Positions 1 to 9,060 of a stretch of DNA of 64,000 nt are shown piece after piece. The notes below the pieces were generated by a model that saw nothing but the letters and a program-made list of their open reading frames with translations, was not told the DNA's origin and searched no databases. Position numbers and translations under genes: made by a program. The DNA is from Pseudoalteromonas sp. MMG007. Its GTDB lineage: Bacteria; Pseudomonadota; Gammaproteobacteria; Enterobacterales; Alteromonadaceae. Position 1 is the first letter of the stretch. Each line of letters begins with the position of its first letter. The stretch covers positions 47,176 to 111,175 of the forward strand of contig NZ_JAGJEI010000015.1 of NCBI RefSeq assembly GCF_018100985.1. The letters are read 5' to 3'.

Positions 1-2011
1 TTATATAAATGGTCATATCTACATCGCCTAAATCTAGGTAATAATTAGCTGAGGCCGATAGCATGGTATAACCCTTTGTTGAAGTTTCGTTATCCGCTAT
101 TTTGTCTTGTTTAGCATTACGAATAACTTCGACTTCGGTGTGCCAATTTCCATATTCATAATGTACTGACGAGCCAACTCTCATTGGTGGTATTCTTGGT
201 ACATTACCGCCTGAGTCTAATTTAGCGCGCGTATAATCGGTAAACACTTCTAAGCGCCAATCATCGTTTAAATGCCAATCTACCTGCGCTTCATATCCAT
301 ATAAACGAGCGTCTTGCTGTGCAAACAACACGACAGGCAAACCATCAGCTTCGTCGTCAGGTTCACCTGAAACAGCCACTTGGTTTTCGTAATCGGCTGA
401 GGAAATAAAAGCACCATCACTGATAACTAAATCTGTGAAGCTTTCAAAAACATAGTCACTAATATCGTTATTAAAAACGCTAACGTTAGCGTTCCATGTA
501 TCACCAGTATATCTATATGTAAGGTCTAAATTATTTGAAACCTCTTTATCCATACTGTCATTAGATTGAACAACACTATATTGGCCCGCGTTGTTACTAA
601 GCTCAAATCCTCCGCCAACTTCGTAAGTACCAGAGCCAATATGAGGCCCATATGCATATATTTCTGAAGCTGAAGGTGCACGCTGTGAATATGCGTAATT
701 AAAAGCTAATGAGTGTCTATCATTGATACTCCATACAACACCAGCAGAACCTGAAACCGCGTCATAATCTTTATCGTCAAACGAAACTGAGTTAGACGAA
801 CTAAGGGCTGTAAAAAAGTCATTGTCTACATTATGTGTTGACTGCTCAACACGAGTACCTACTTGCCACAATAGCGAGCCTACTTTTTTCTCCTCCATTA
901 AAAATGCAGCAATGCTGTCTGTTTTGGTTGGAGGCGTAAATGCTTCTTCGCCAATCGCTTCAAAATCGCTATGGTTATAATGTAAGCCCGCAATCCCTTT
1001 CCAACCATAAACAGGTGCATGCTCAGCCCACAACCTTGACTCTATACTTTCGTTTTTAAAAGTTGTGCCAATTTCGGCCCCTTCAATTTCAGAGTGCTCG
1101 TAATCGGTATAAGCATTTTGCCAATGCACTGCTTGTATAAAGCCATCTAAATTATTCCAATCCACTACGCCTTGATAGCGATCTTGGTTGAGCTTTATAA
1201 ATACGCCCTCTTCACCCGGTAAGCCATAGTCAGAGTCCATATGCCCATACGAAAAAGCAACGCGCATATCGTCAGTTATCCAGCCTGCGCCTAGGTTATA
1301 GCCACTTGCGTCAATATCTGAGTTTGCAAGTGTAGTACTTCCACCGTCTTCATCAATATCTGCTGGTACAGGGATTTTGTAATCATCGGTTTTACGGGTA
1401 TACCCATCAATATGAAAAGCAAAATCGCCGGAACCTGCGTTTAAATCTGTTGAAAGGGTTTTAGCATCTGCAACATTATCGTACTGCGCAAATACTTCAC
1501 CACTTACGCCTTCTTGCCTTTGCGCGGGCAGGCGGTTATCAACCACATTTACTACTCCGCCAATAGCACCACTGCCGTATAAAAGCGTAGCTGGACCTCT
1601 TAAAACCTCAATTTGGGTGGCTGTAGATGTTTCGGTTGAAACCTGATGATCTGGCCCTACACGCGATGCATCTGATGCGCCTAAACCATTTTGAACCACT
1701 TTAATTCTTGGGCCATCTAAGCCTCTAATAATAGGGCTACTTGCCACAGGTCCGTAATAAGAGCTGTGTACCCCGGGTACACTTTTTAATGTATCGCCTA
1801 ACGTTGCAGCTTGATTTTGATCTAACTCTTCGCCACTTAAAATTGTTACAGGGGTGCTTGACTCAAGCACCGTACGCTTTATTGGCGACGCTGTAATTAA
1901 GACTCTTTCAATGTCTGTTTCGTCTTTTTGAAGGTTTTTTTCATCGGCATACGCCGAGCTACTCATTGCTGCTAATAAAGCGATTACTAAAGGTGAATAG
2001 TTACTTTTCAT
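1..2011 (-). CDS. znuD: TonB-dependent outer-membrane receptor, ZnuD-like (3' end outside window)
   Basis: Outer-membrane beta-barrel receptor that imports its ligand with TonB energy. About 670 residues are visible; the gene runs off the left edge, so the last strands are missing. It starts at the ATG at 2011 with a signal peptide ending near AYADE. The plug domain carries the family signatures RGLDGPR, VLRGPATLLYG and GAIGGVVNV, and the remainder is barrel-like. The plug resembles ZnuD/PA0781-type zinc receptors rather than siderophore receptors. The small zinc-chaperone-like gene and Zur-like operator upstream agree with zinc as substrate. TonB-receptor identity is secure; zinc specificity is inferred from plug similarity and neighbours. 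Confidence 0.88.
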   Translation of the reverse strand, partial: MKSNYSPLVIALLAAMSSSAYADEKNLQKDETDIERVLITASPIKRTVLESSTPVTILSGEELDQNQAATLGDTLKSVPGVHSSYYGPVASSPIIRGLDGPRIKVVQNGLGASDASRVGPDHQVSTETSTATQIEVLRGPATLLYGSGAIGGVVNVVDNRLPAQRQEGVSGEVFAQYDNVADAKTLSTDLNAGSGDFAFHIDGYTRKTDDYKIPVPADIDEDGGSTTLANSDIDASGYNLGAGWITDDMRVAFSYGHMDSDYGLPGEEGVFIKLNQDRYQGVVDWNNLDGFIQAVHWQNAYTDYEHSEIEGAEIGTTFKNESIESRLWAEHAPVYGWKGIAGLHYNHSDFEAIGEEAFTPPTKTDSIAAFLMEEKKVGSLLWQVGTRVEQSTHNVDNDFFTALSSSNSVSFDDKDYDAVSGSAGVVWSINDRHSLAFNYAYSQRAPSASEIYAYGPHIGSGTYEVGGGFELSNNAGQYSVVQSNDSMDKEVSNNLDLTYRYTGDTWNANVSVFNNDISDYVFESFTDLVISDGAFISSADYENQVAVSGEPDDEADGLPVVLFAQQDARLYGYEAQVDWHLNDDWRLEVFTDYTRAKLDSGGNVPRIPPMRVGSSVHYEYGNWHTEVEVIRNAKQDKIADNETSTKGYTMLSASANYYLDLGDVDMTIYI

Positions 2012-2086
2012 TTTGTTATCTCTAAAGTACACAATAAAACACACTCGTTATTATTAAGAGTGCTAAGGATGTTTTAACTGATGAAC

Positions 2087-2208
2087 TTAACCAGATCTCT
2101 GAATCATAAATTTATTTCGCGCGCTGAAAATCTCTCGCTAGCAAAATAATTTAAATATCAACACAACTTTAATTGGTTAGAAAGCCACTTAATTAGAGAT
2201 CTGGTTAA
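2087..2208. repeat. MITE-like element with 14-bp perfect terminal inverted repeats
   Basis: TTAACCAGATCTCT at 2087-2100 is exactly repeated in reverse complement at 2195-2208, bounding 122 bp of AT-rich DNA. The right arm contains the stop codon of the 101-aa gene, and the element fills most of the gap to the receptor gene. The size and perfect termini resemble a small non-autonomous transposable element. No clear target duplication is visible, and an operator pair or structured RNA is also possible. Confidence 0.45.
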
Positions 2209-2510
2209 TTTAAGATAACAATTGGAGGGTCTCTGTTTCCTGCAATAGCCACAAATTCACTGTAAAAGTGCTGGCTACTAAATTGTATTGCAGAAAAATA
2301 ATCTGTGCTTAGCGCAAACAGGCTTACTTTGGCAGGTATAGAATGTTCTAAATCAAGGGAGCTTAAGCACAGCTCACATTCTTGCTCAGTTTTTAAGGCA
2401 TGTGCAGTATCGTGCCATACAGAAAAAACACTGAACAACAAAAAAAACACCGCACTGTAGTTTAATAATGCTTTGTGGTTTCTAAGTGAATGTAAAACAG
2501 ATGCTTGCAT
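2205..2510 (-). CDS. Small zinc-chaperone-like protein (DUF2946-like) upstream of receptor
   Basis: Protein of 101 residues with one hydrophobic N-terminal segment (about residues 17-33), an HDTAHAL motif, a CELC pair and a conserved-looking RDPP near the C-terminus. Similar small proteins precede ZnuD-type receptors in gammaproteobacteria and are often annotated as zinc chaperones of the uptake system. Histidine and cysteine spacing suits metal binding at the membrane or in the periplasm. There is no Shine-Dalgarno sequence before the ATG, and the promoter seems to start transcription almost at the start codon. The stop lies in an inverted repeat. Family assignment is moderate; biochemical role is inferred. 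Confidence 0.65.
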   Translation of the reverse strand: MQASVLHSLRNHKALLNYSAVFFLLFSVFSVWHDTAHALKTEQECELCLSSLDLEHSIPAKVSLFALSTDYFSAIQFSSQHFYSEFVAIAGNRDPPIVILN

Positions 2511-2511
2511 A

Positions 2512-2547
2512 ATAGATATACTATAACGTTACCATAAGGTGTGTCGA
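2512..2547 (-). promoter_or_regulatory. Putative Zur operator overlapping a near-leaderless promoter
   Basis: On the minus strand ACGTTATAGTATATCTAT (2529-2512) matches the core of the E. coli Zur consensus (ATGTTATAnTATAACAT) at 12 of 16 specified positions. It overlaps a -10-like TATAGT (2525-2520), which sits 16 bp after a -35-like TCGACA (2547-2542). The expected transcription start is about 2 nt before the ATG at 2510, so the message would be leaderless or nearly so. The match was read by eye; binding is not proven. Confidence 0.5.
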
Positions 2548-2577
2548 TAGAATAATTGATTATTTATACGCATAATA

Positions 2578-2616
2578 AACCTGTTAAGTATTATAAATAT
2601 AAGCACTTAATAGGTT
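2578..2616 (-). terminator. Imperfect hairpin after the PhoX-like gene
   Basis: AACCT plus TTAAGT (2578-2589) pairs with ACTTAA plus AGGTT (2605-2616), with one wobble between the two blocks. It lies just downstream of the phosphatase stop and before the next gene's promoter. It lacks a clear T-run, so termination is only likely. Confidence 0.4.
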
Positions 2617-2622
2617 ACATGG

Positions 2623-3990
2623 CTATGCTTTAAAGCGAGCCCAAGGGCCAGTAATGGCGAGCGTTTTAGTTGGCGAGTATACATTTACAAATAAAGTAGC
2701 CCCGTCCGGTGAAAAACAAGCGCCGGCAAGTTCTGTTTGCTCAGCTAAGCGCGCAAACGTATAAACTTCTCCGGAAGGTGTAACACCCCGTAAATGGTTA
2801 TCTACTACATCTGTATATTGGTCTTCACAAACAATAAGATGACCATTAGGTGCAACAGTTAAATTATCACCAAAGTTAAATAACGACTCGTCTTCGCTTT
2901 CTACAAATAATTCTATTTTACCTGGTGAAGAGCTTTCATTATCAGCGCCTTCAAATTCCGATGGCTGATATTTCATTACTTGGCCTAGCTGCTTTTTACC
3001 GCCGTTAGTGCAACAAAAATAAAGCTCGTTATTGCCCCAGTGTATACCTTCTCCACGGGCAAACAGTGCCGCCCCTTGTTTATGACCTCTTATTCTTAAA
3101 TCATCTTTTGGGCTCTGTGGATCATCTAAGTCAATCCACTCAACTTCCATTTGTGTGTGTTTAAGCATTGCAGTTTCACTCCAATTTCGGGTATCAAATT
3201 GAGCGTGTTTTTTAATAACCATAGCCTGCAACTGGCCACCTTTATTAAGTTTGCCATATTCATTAGGAATAAAACGATAAAATAAACTATCCCCCCTATC
3301 CTCAGTAAGATAAACAATGCCTGTACGTGGATCGATTGCAGCGGCTTCATGATTAAATCGGCCCATTGCAACAAGTGGTTCTGGTTTTACCAAACCTTTT
3401 GCCGTAGCAGGTACTTCAAATATATAACCGTGAGATTTGCCTAATCCATCGGCCTGACTAGCGACTGTTTCTTCGCAAGTAAGCCAACTCCCCCATGGCG
3501 TAATACCACCAGAGCAATTGCGTATTGTTCCACATAAGGATAAATATTCTTGCTCTTTTTTGTGCTCTTTCATATTGTAAATTATATGGCTTGTGCCGCC
3601 AGGTAACGCCACGCCATCTTCAAATTCATCATACGCTAACGGTGTTTTATGCGACTGAATACTAGTGGCTGCGTGCTTAATATTTTTAGGGGAAAGTTCG
3701 TGGTTACGAACTAACGCGACAGTGTCTTCGTCAAGTGCTATACAGCCCATGCCGTCGGCTTTATCCGGCACATCTAAGCCATCATCCATAGTATCGCCCA
3801 ATTGAGAAATAACCTTGTAGCTAAAACCAGCAGGTAAATCGAGTAGTTTTTTTGTATCAGGAATTAAACCACCGTATGCATATACGCTATCTGCTAAGTT
3901 AGCTAAAGTAACTTTACCAAATGCGCTTTTAGAAAGGCCGATAAATGCAAGCGTACCTGCACTCAAAAGAAACTGTCTTCTGGAAACCAT
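2623..3990 (-). CDS. PhoX-like phosphatase (DUF839 family), Tat-exported
   Basis: Protein of 455 residues that begins with a twin-arginine type signal (SRRQFLLSAG) and matches the PhoX/DUF839 family along its length (LVRNHE, GTSHIIYN, WGSWLTCEE, FNHEAAAIDP, TEDRGDSLFYRF, HWGNNELYFCC). PhoX enzymes are calcium/iron-dependent periplasmic alkaline phosphatases that hydrolyse phosphate esters. Tat export fits, because cofactor is inserted before export. No obvious Pho box was seen upstream, so phosphate control is not shown. DUF839 also includes proteins of unknown activity, so substrate is uncertain. Confidence 0.82.
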   Translation of the reverse strand: MVSRRQFLLSAGTLAFIGLSKSAFGKVTLANLADSVYAYGGLIPDTKKLLDLPAGFSYKVISQLGDTMDDGLDVPDKADGMGCIALDEDTVALVRNHELSPKNIKHAATSIQSHKTPLAYDEFEDGVALPGGTSHIIYNMKEHKKEQEYLSLCGTIRNCSGGITPWGSWLTCEETVASQADGLGKSHGYIFEVPATAKGLVKPEPLVAMGRFNHEAAAIDPRTGIVYLTEDRGDSLFYRFIPNEYGKLNKGGQLQAMVIKKHAQFDTRNWSETAMLKHTQMEVEWIDLDDPQSPKDDLRIRGHKQGAALFARGEGIHWGNNELYFCCTNGGKKQLGQVMKYQPSEFEGADNESSSPGKIELFVESEDESLFNFGDNLTVAPNGHLIVCEDQYTDVVDNHLRGVTPSGEVYTFARLAEQTELAGACFSPDGATLFVNVYSPTKTLAITGPWARFKA

Positions 3991-4126
3991 AATTAAACCT
4001 ATAGCGATAATGCTTTTAAAAGAGGGTAGATAGTAAATTAAAATGACGAACTAAAATGCGTCTGCATTGTAAATTCATAGAAATGTCATATTTAAAACTA
4101 ACCACAAATGTATAAAACTCTGTGGC

Positions 4127-4155
4127 TTAAAACAGGCCTTAGCAGCCTGTTTTAA
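4127..4155. terminator. Terminator hairpin after the M14 peptidase gene
   Basis: A perfect 11-bp stem, TTAAAACAGGC (4127-4137) with its complement at 4145-4155 and a 7-nt loop. The A/T ends of the stem supply a T-tract on either strand. It lies 12 bp beyond the stop of the minus-strand peptidase gene. Confidence 0.7.
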
Positions 4156-4167
4156 ATATAAATAGTA

Positions 4168-6723
4168 TTAACCGCCATTTACTCTGAATGTATGGCCAAA
4201 AAACAAAGCGTTACTTAGTAAGCGACTCGTACCATACCAATACCCTCTAAACACAGGGTTATCTGTCATGGCGATAACACTTCCTCGTCCGTACGAGTGA
4301 GCAATCATAGCTGCACCACCTGCAATTTGATCCTCGTTTACCCCGTCAGTAAAGCCTGCTAGCAGCGGCTTTTCTGGATAAGTAAGAATATTTACAAACG
4401 GAGCATCTGACTTTTCTAATAACCACGTACTGTTTTTAAACACGGGTAATGTATCGCGGTTAAGTGAAAACGTAAGTGGGTGTGTTGTATCAACCTGAGT
4501 ATTAAAAATAGCACCAGCAATGCGCTGACGCCCTGCTAAATGATCTTTATCAGCGTAGTTTAACCCTTGCGTATTAAATGCACTCGCTACATCTTGACGC
4601 GATAAGTAGCTGGCTTTTAATAATTGCTGATCAGCTAAAAATTTAGCCCCGCCTTTGTGGCCCCAAATCACACCGCCTTTTCTTACCCAGCTTTTAATAG
4701 CCACTTTTTCGCTATCAGCCAGGCCAGAGTAATTACCATTAGTAAGTACAATGTGTGTGTAATTAGTTAAATCCAAGCTACTTAAACGCTGCATTTCAAC
4801 AATCGTAGGCGCAACACCCACAAAACGGTCAAGGTAGTACCATACTTCGCCAACTTCATACTGACTAACGCCTTTACCGCCTACAAGTAACACTTTAGGC
4901 TCTTCTAGTACCGCCATAGTGCGCGACCCTAAATCAGCACCTTCACGTGTTAGGCCTGTTGTAATAGGCTTAATAGCAATGCCAAATTGAGTTTGGGCTT
5001 TATTTAATATAGCGACCCAATCACTGTTATTTTGCAGCCCAGCAGGTACGATAATACTGCCCGGTGAAAATTTTATTTCTCCCGAACGTGATTGAGCCGT
5101 TAAACCGCTTAGTGCAACACGTGCTTTAATACCTTGCTTTAAAAGACTGTTTAGCATTTTAGGCGCTAAGTAATCATCCCATGCAAAGCCAAATGCATAT
5201 TCCTGTTTTAATGAAGCGAATGAAGGCTTTACAGCTTTTTGCCACTCAGTACTTGCCACTTCTAAGCCCCAGCTACTTTTTACCTGCGCAAACTCTAAAT
5301 TAAACGCATGGGCAAGCGTCCAACCCGATACATCGTAAAACGTGTTATCAACAAAGTTTTTTTGTTCGCTAAAAATAGCTTTCACTAAACGAAATTGAGG
5401 CTGAGCCAATGGTACAAAATAACTATTAGTAGAAAAGCTTTTACCGTTAGCTTTTAGCGACTTCGTAAGTGGGTAGGCGTTTATTTGATGCTGCTTTAAT
5501 AGATTTAAAAATAACTTAATGCGCGTGCTGTCTTTAGCACCTTCCACTACGTAACCTTCAAAACTTTCATCCTTTGCTAAATCAATTGCTTGATTGTAAA
5601 ACTTAGCTTGGTAGTTTAATAAAGCCTCGCGATTATCAACAGCGGCCTCAAAAGTAGATAAACTTGTTAAAAGCTGATTTTTTATTGTAAAAGGAAATGT
5701 AAGCGTGCCGTTTATGGTTTCTTGTACGTGGCCGCGCGAGCTGGCTTGTTCGAATAAAATACCGACTCCGCCGTTAACATCGGGATAAGTTGAACCTTTA
5801 CCGTAATAAAAATCGTCAAAGCTTTCTTCTGTAAAATACAGCGCGTTATTTTCATCAAGGGTTTTTGCGTGATAGTTAGCAATTGCTTTGGTGAGTGTTA
5901 CGTTTTCATCTGGGGTAATTGGGTGCTTGCGACTCGCTATACCAGGTTGAAAAAAGTAGCTGCTGTTTGGTCCCATTTCATGAAAATCAGTTAAAACATT
6001 TGGCTTCCACTGATGAAATTTAGCAATACGTGCGCGTGATTCTGGATGTTGTAGTAATAGCCAATCACGGTTTAGATCAAACCAGTAATGGTTAGTACGG
6101 CTACTTGGCCAACTCTCAACATGTTCACGGGTTTGAGGATCGCTCGATAAGTTCATACCGCGATTACTATTAGCCCAATTAGCAAATCGCGCTAAGCCGT
6201 CGGGGTTAAGCGAAGGGTCGAGTAAAATAACAGTGTTATTTAGTAACTCTTCTATTTCAGCACCTTGTGCGGCAGCTAAATAATAAGCCACCAGCAAAGC
6301 GGCATTGCTACCTGACGACTCGTTACCATGCACGCTATAACCCATCCAAACAACCGCAGGCTGCTCTGCACTGCTTTTAGTTTTATCGTTATTTGATAAG
6401 CGTGCTAAGTGGGTTTGTCTAATTTGCTCTAAATTGGCCAGTTTTTCAGGCGTGCTAATACTCAGCATCATTAAAGGGCGTTGCTCATGCGTACGCCCTA
6501 TTACTTCAAAGCTTATTCTATCGCTTTTATCGGCAAGTATTTCCATGTAGCGCACGAGTTGGTCGTGCCTTACATGCCATTCACCCACTTCGTAGCCAAG
6601 CACTTGCTCGGGCGTGGGAATACTTTTATCAAATTCTATATCTTGTTCAAAATAATACGAAAGTGGTTTTGCCATACTTGAAAAGCTAAGCATTGCCACC
6701 ATTATAGTTACTATCCAGCGCAT
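4168..6723 (-). CDS. Secreted M14-family zinc carboxypeptidase
   Basis: Start chosen at the ATG at 6723, giving 851 residues. This places a typical signal peptide (MRWIVTIMVAML, cleavage near SSMA) at the N-terminus, with AGAGTGA upstream; a longer frame to 6855 adds an unlikely leader. M14 zinc ligands are visible as HGNE (His132, Glu135) and the His of DFHEMG (His248), with catalytic Glu325 in ILFEQ. The long C-terminal half resembles a class I glutamine-amidotransferase-like fold often fused to such peptidases. Probably cleaves extracellular or periplasmic peptides. It is divergent from nfuA. Confidence 0.85.
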   Translation of the reverse strand: MRWIVTIMVAMLSFSSMAKPLSYYFEQDIEFDKSIPTPEQVLGYEVGEWHVRHDQLVRYMEILADKSDRISFEVIGRTHEQRPLMMLSISTPEKLANLEQIRQTHLARLSNNDKTKSSAEQPAVVWMGYSVHGNESSGSNAALLVAYYLAAAQGAEIEELLNNTVILLDPSLNPDGLARFANWANSNRGMNLSSDPQTREHVESWPSSRTNHYWFDLNRDWLLLQHPESRARIAKFHQWKPNVLTDFHEMGPNSSYFFQPGIASRKHPITPDENVTLTKAIANYHAKTLDENNALYFTEESFDDFYYGKGSTYPDVNGGVGILFEQASSRGHVQETINGTLTFPFTIKNQLLTSLSTFEAAVDNREALLNYQAKFYNQAIDLAKDESFEGYVVEGAKDSTRIKLFLNLLKQHQINAYPLTKSLKANGKSFSTNSYFVPLAQPQFRLVKAIFSEQKNFVDNTFYDVSGWTLAHAFNLEFAQVKSSWGLEVASTEWQKAVKPSFASLKQEYAFGFAWDDYLAPKMLNSLLKQGIKARVALSGLTAQSRSGEIKFSPGSIIVPAGLQNNSDWVAILNKAQTQFGIAIKPITTGLTREGADLGSRTMAVLEEPKVLLVGGKGVSQYEVGEVWYYLDRFVGVAPTIVEMQRLSSLDLTNYTHIVLTNGNYSGLADSEKVAIKSWVRKGGVIWGHKGGAKFLADQQLLKASYLSRQDVASAFNTQGLNYADKDHLAGRQRIAGAIFNTQVDTTHPLTFSLNRDTLPVFKNSTWLLEKSDAPFVNILTYPEKPLLAGFTDGVNEDQIAGGAAMIAHSYGRGSVIAMTDNPVFRGYWYGTSRLLSNALFFGHTFRVNGG

Positions 6724-6869
6724 ATAAATCACTCTAAAAATGTTTGTTATTTGCACGCTAGCATTGCTTAAAATAGATGCCAACTTTTTACGCTCAACAC
6801 TAGCCGCAACACGATGAGCGGAGTATGATATGCAGTATCCGAGTAATTTAGTCAAGTATAGACGGTTTT

Positions 6870-7445
6870 ATGATTTCAATTTCCGAAACAGCACAAGCGC
6901 ATTTTGCTAAACTTTTAGCAGATCAATCACAGCAAACCAACATTCGTGTGTTTGTTGTAAATCCTGGTACATCACAAGCGGAGTGTGGTGTTTCTTATTG
7001 TCCAGAAGACGCTGTTGAAGACAGTGACATTCGCTTAAACTTTAATGGTTTTGATGCCGTTGTAGACACAGAAAGTGCACCATTTTTAGAAGAAGCTGAA
7101 ATTGATTTTGTTACCGACAAAATGGGCACTCAGTTAACACTAAAAGCACCCAATGCTAAAGCACGTAAAATTGGCGAAGACGCTACATTAAACGAGCGCG
7201 TACAACACATGCTTGAAACAGAAGTAAACCCACAACTTGCTAACCATGGTGGTCAAGTAAGCCTTGTAGAAGTAACAGCTGAAGGTATTGCTGTACTTCA
7301 ATTTGGTGGTGGTTGTAATGGGTGTTCTATGATCGATGTAACACTTAAAGAAGGCATCGAAAAAGAGATGATAGCTAAGTTTGAAGAAATCACTGGTGTT
7401 GCCGATATTACAGAGCACCAAGCAGGCGATCACTCTTACTATTAA
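6870..7445 (+). CDS. nfuA: Fe/S biogenesis protein NfuA
   Basis: Cytosolic iron-sulfur carrier that receives [4Fe-4S] clusters and passes them to target enzymes, especially under oxidative stress or iron shortage. The length (191 aa) is typical. The N-terminal half is a degenerate A-type carrier domain. The C-terminal NifU-like domain has the cluster-binding CNGC (Cys149 and Cys152) within [10 protein letters not shown]. The gene is divergent from the M14 peptidase and runs 9 nt before a small membrane-protein gene, likely its co-transcribed partner. Confidence 0.96.
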   Translation: MISISETAQAHFAKLLADQSQQTNIRVFVVNPGTSQAECGVSYCPEDAVEDSDIRLNFNGFDAVVDTESAPFLEEAEIDFVTDKMGTQLTLKAPNAKARKIGEDATLNERVQHMLETEVNPQLANHGGQVSLVEVTAEGIAVLQFGGGCNGCSMIDVTLKEGIEKEMIAKFEEITGVADITEHQAGDHSYY

Positions 7446-7454
7446 GCATTATTG

Positions 7455-7724
7455 ATGCTAAAGCAGCTTATTTATCGCTTGGGAAGCAATCCTAAGCTGA
7501 GCTTAAAGCGCTTTTTTCGCGGCTTAGCACTGTTTGTGCTAGCCGTGATTTTCATATCTATTGGGTACTACACCCACTTCAGTTTACAAATTATCGGCAT
7601 TGTTATTTTAATCCCTGCACTTTTTTTTGCTGCTTGGGGCTATAGCGGTATTTTTGCCAATCGCTTTTCTCAGGTTTTAAAAGATATGGGGCCTAAAAAT
7701 CACGACCCTGATCTGTGGAAGTAA
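7455..7724 (+). CDS. Small membrane protein of unknown function
   Basis: Protein of 89 residues from the ATG at 7455; a TTG directly before it could also initiate. Two hydrophobic stretches (about residues 22-42 and 46-68) suggest a two-helix inner-membrane protein with a basic N-terminus. The start lies 9 nt after the nfuA stop, suggesting translational coupling. The gene ends 1 bp from the convergent MATE gene stop. I do not recognise a family. Confidence 0.7.
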   Translation: MLKQLIYRLGSNPKLSLKRFFRGLALFVLAVIFISIGYYTHFSLQIIGIVILIPALFFAAWGYSGIFANRFSQVLKDMGPKNHDPDLWK

Positions 7725-7725
7725 C

Positions 7726-9060
7726 CTAATCCAATAATTGGTTATTTGCTTTTAAGCGCTGATATTTAATAATTAATGTAACCCCACGCATTAGCATAAA
7801 GCAGCTCATTGCAAGCCATAATCCATTGTTTTGCCAATCAATAAATACCCAAAACACACCAAAAAAACCTACACCAGCCGAAAGTACCATACTGTTACGC
7901 ATATTCTTGGCGCGTGTTAAGCCTACAAATACGCCGTCAAACAAAAAGCAGCTCATCGCTAAAATAGGCAATACAATTACCCAAGGTAAATAGTGAATAG
8001 CCTCTTGTATTACTTCTGGTACATTAGTTAAAAGCTTGATTATCGTGCTGCCAAATAATGCAAAAAAGGCACTGTATAAAATGCCAAAAAGCATTCCCCA
8101 AAACACACTAATTTTAACCCACATCCTTATTTTTTTAACGCTTTGTTGGCCCTTCGCCTGCCCCACTTTAGCCTCTGCGGCATACGCAATTCCGTCTAGG
8201 GCAAAGCTCACCAACATTAAAAAGTTAAGTAATACAGCATTAGCGGCGAGTGTGGTTTCGCCAATACGCGCCGCATAAAATGTCATAAAGCTAAAACATA
8301 ATTGCAGTATTAAAGAGCGAATAAATATATCGCGGTTTAAGCTAAGTAACTCAGTCATTTTGCTCATGCTAAGCCAATGAGGAGTGTTTAATTTAATCCC
8401 TTGTTTTTTAGCTAGTTTTACGACCAAAATCAAAGCAAATACTAAAGCGGTATAATCAGCAATAAGTGATGCCCATGCAGCCCCTGCAACCGCCCAATCT
8501 AAGTACACAACAAAGTAAATATCGAGCACGATGTTAGTTATATTAGTCACTAATAAAAGATAAAATGGTCCCCTGCCATAATGCACGCCGAGCATCCAAC
8601 CGAGTAACACTAAATTACACAATGCTGCTGGAGCACTAAAAATTCGAATGCTAAAGTACTGATAGGCTTGAATAAGTACATCGTTATGCGCAGCTGAAAG
8701 GTAAGCTATAGCGTGTTTTATTAAGGGGGATAACACAATTAATAACACAGCAACTGCACTTGCAAGCAATAAGCTTCGTTTAAGTAAAGCAGCAAGCTGA
8801 GTTAAATCGTTTTTTCCATATGCTTGAGCAACCAGTCCCGTGGTACTCATTCTTAAAAAACCAGCGAGCCAGAATAAAATAGAAATAACAGCGGAGCCTA
8901 GGGCAATACCCGCTAAGTAATGAGCGCTACCTAAGTGCCCTATTACGGCGGTATCAACAATTCCTAACAATGGCACTGTGATATTTGATAGTATCATCGG
9001 ACCCGCTAACAACAGCAAGCTTTTATGGTGTGCCTTATTATGTATAAGAAATTGTTTCAT
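7726..9060 (-). CDS. dinF: MATE-family efflux transporter (DinF-like)
   Basis: Inner-membrane antiporter of 444 residues with about twelve hydrophobic segments arranged as two MatE repeats. The N-terminal PMILSNITVPLLGIVDTAVI motif is typical of the DinF branch, which exports drugs or organic cations in exchange for Na+ or H+. The start at 9060 matches the family N-terminus. Its first codons overlap the start of the divergent deacetylase gene, so the two promoters must lie in each other's coding sequence. No SOS box was seen, so the SOS link of E. coli dinF should not be assumed. Confidence 0.9.
   Translation of the reverse strand: MKQFLIHNKAHHKSLLLLAGPMILSNITVPLLGIVDTAVIGHLGSAHYLAGIALGSAVISILFWLAGFLRMSTTGLVAQAYGKNDLTQLAALLKRSLLLASAVAVLLIVLSPLIKHAIAYLSAAHNDVLIQAYQYFSIRIFSAPAALCNLVLLGWMLGVHYGRGPFYLLLVTNITNIVLDIYFVVYLDWAVAGAAWASLIADYTALVFALILVVKLAKKQGIKLNTPHWLSMSKMTELLSLNRDIFIRSLILQLCFSFMTFYAARIGETTLAANAVLLNFLMLVSFALDGIAYAAEAKVGQAKGQQSVKKIRMWVKISVFWGMLFGILYSAFFALFGSTIIKLLTNVPEVIQEAIHYLPWVIVLPILAMSCFLFDGVFVGLTRAKNMRNSMVLSAGVGFFGVFWVFIDWQNNGLWLAMSCFMLMRGVTLIIKYQRLKANNQLLD

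Noticed and set aside
6724..6855. 44-codon N-terminal extension of the M14 peptidase
   Set aside because: It would bury the signal peptide; the ATG at 6723 has a ribosome site.
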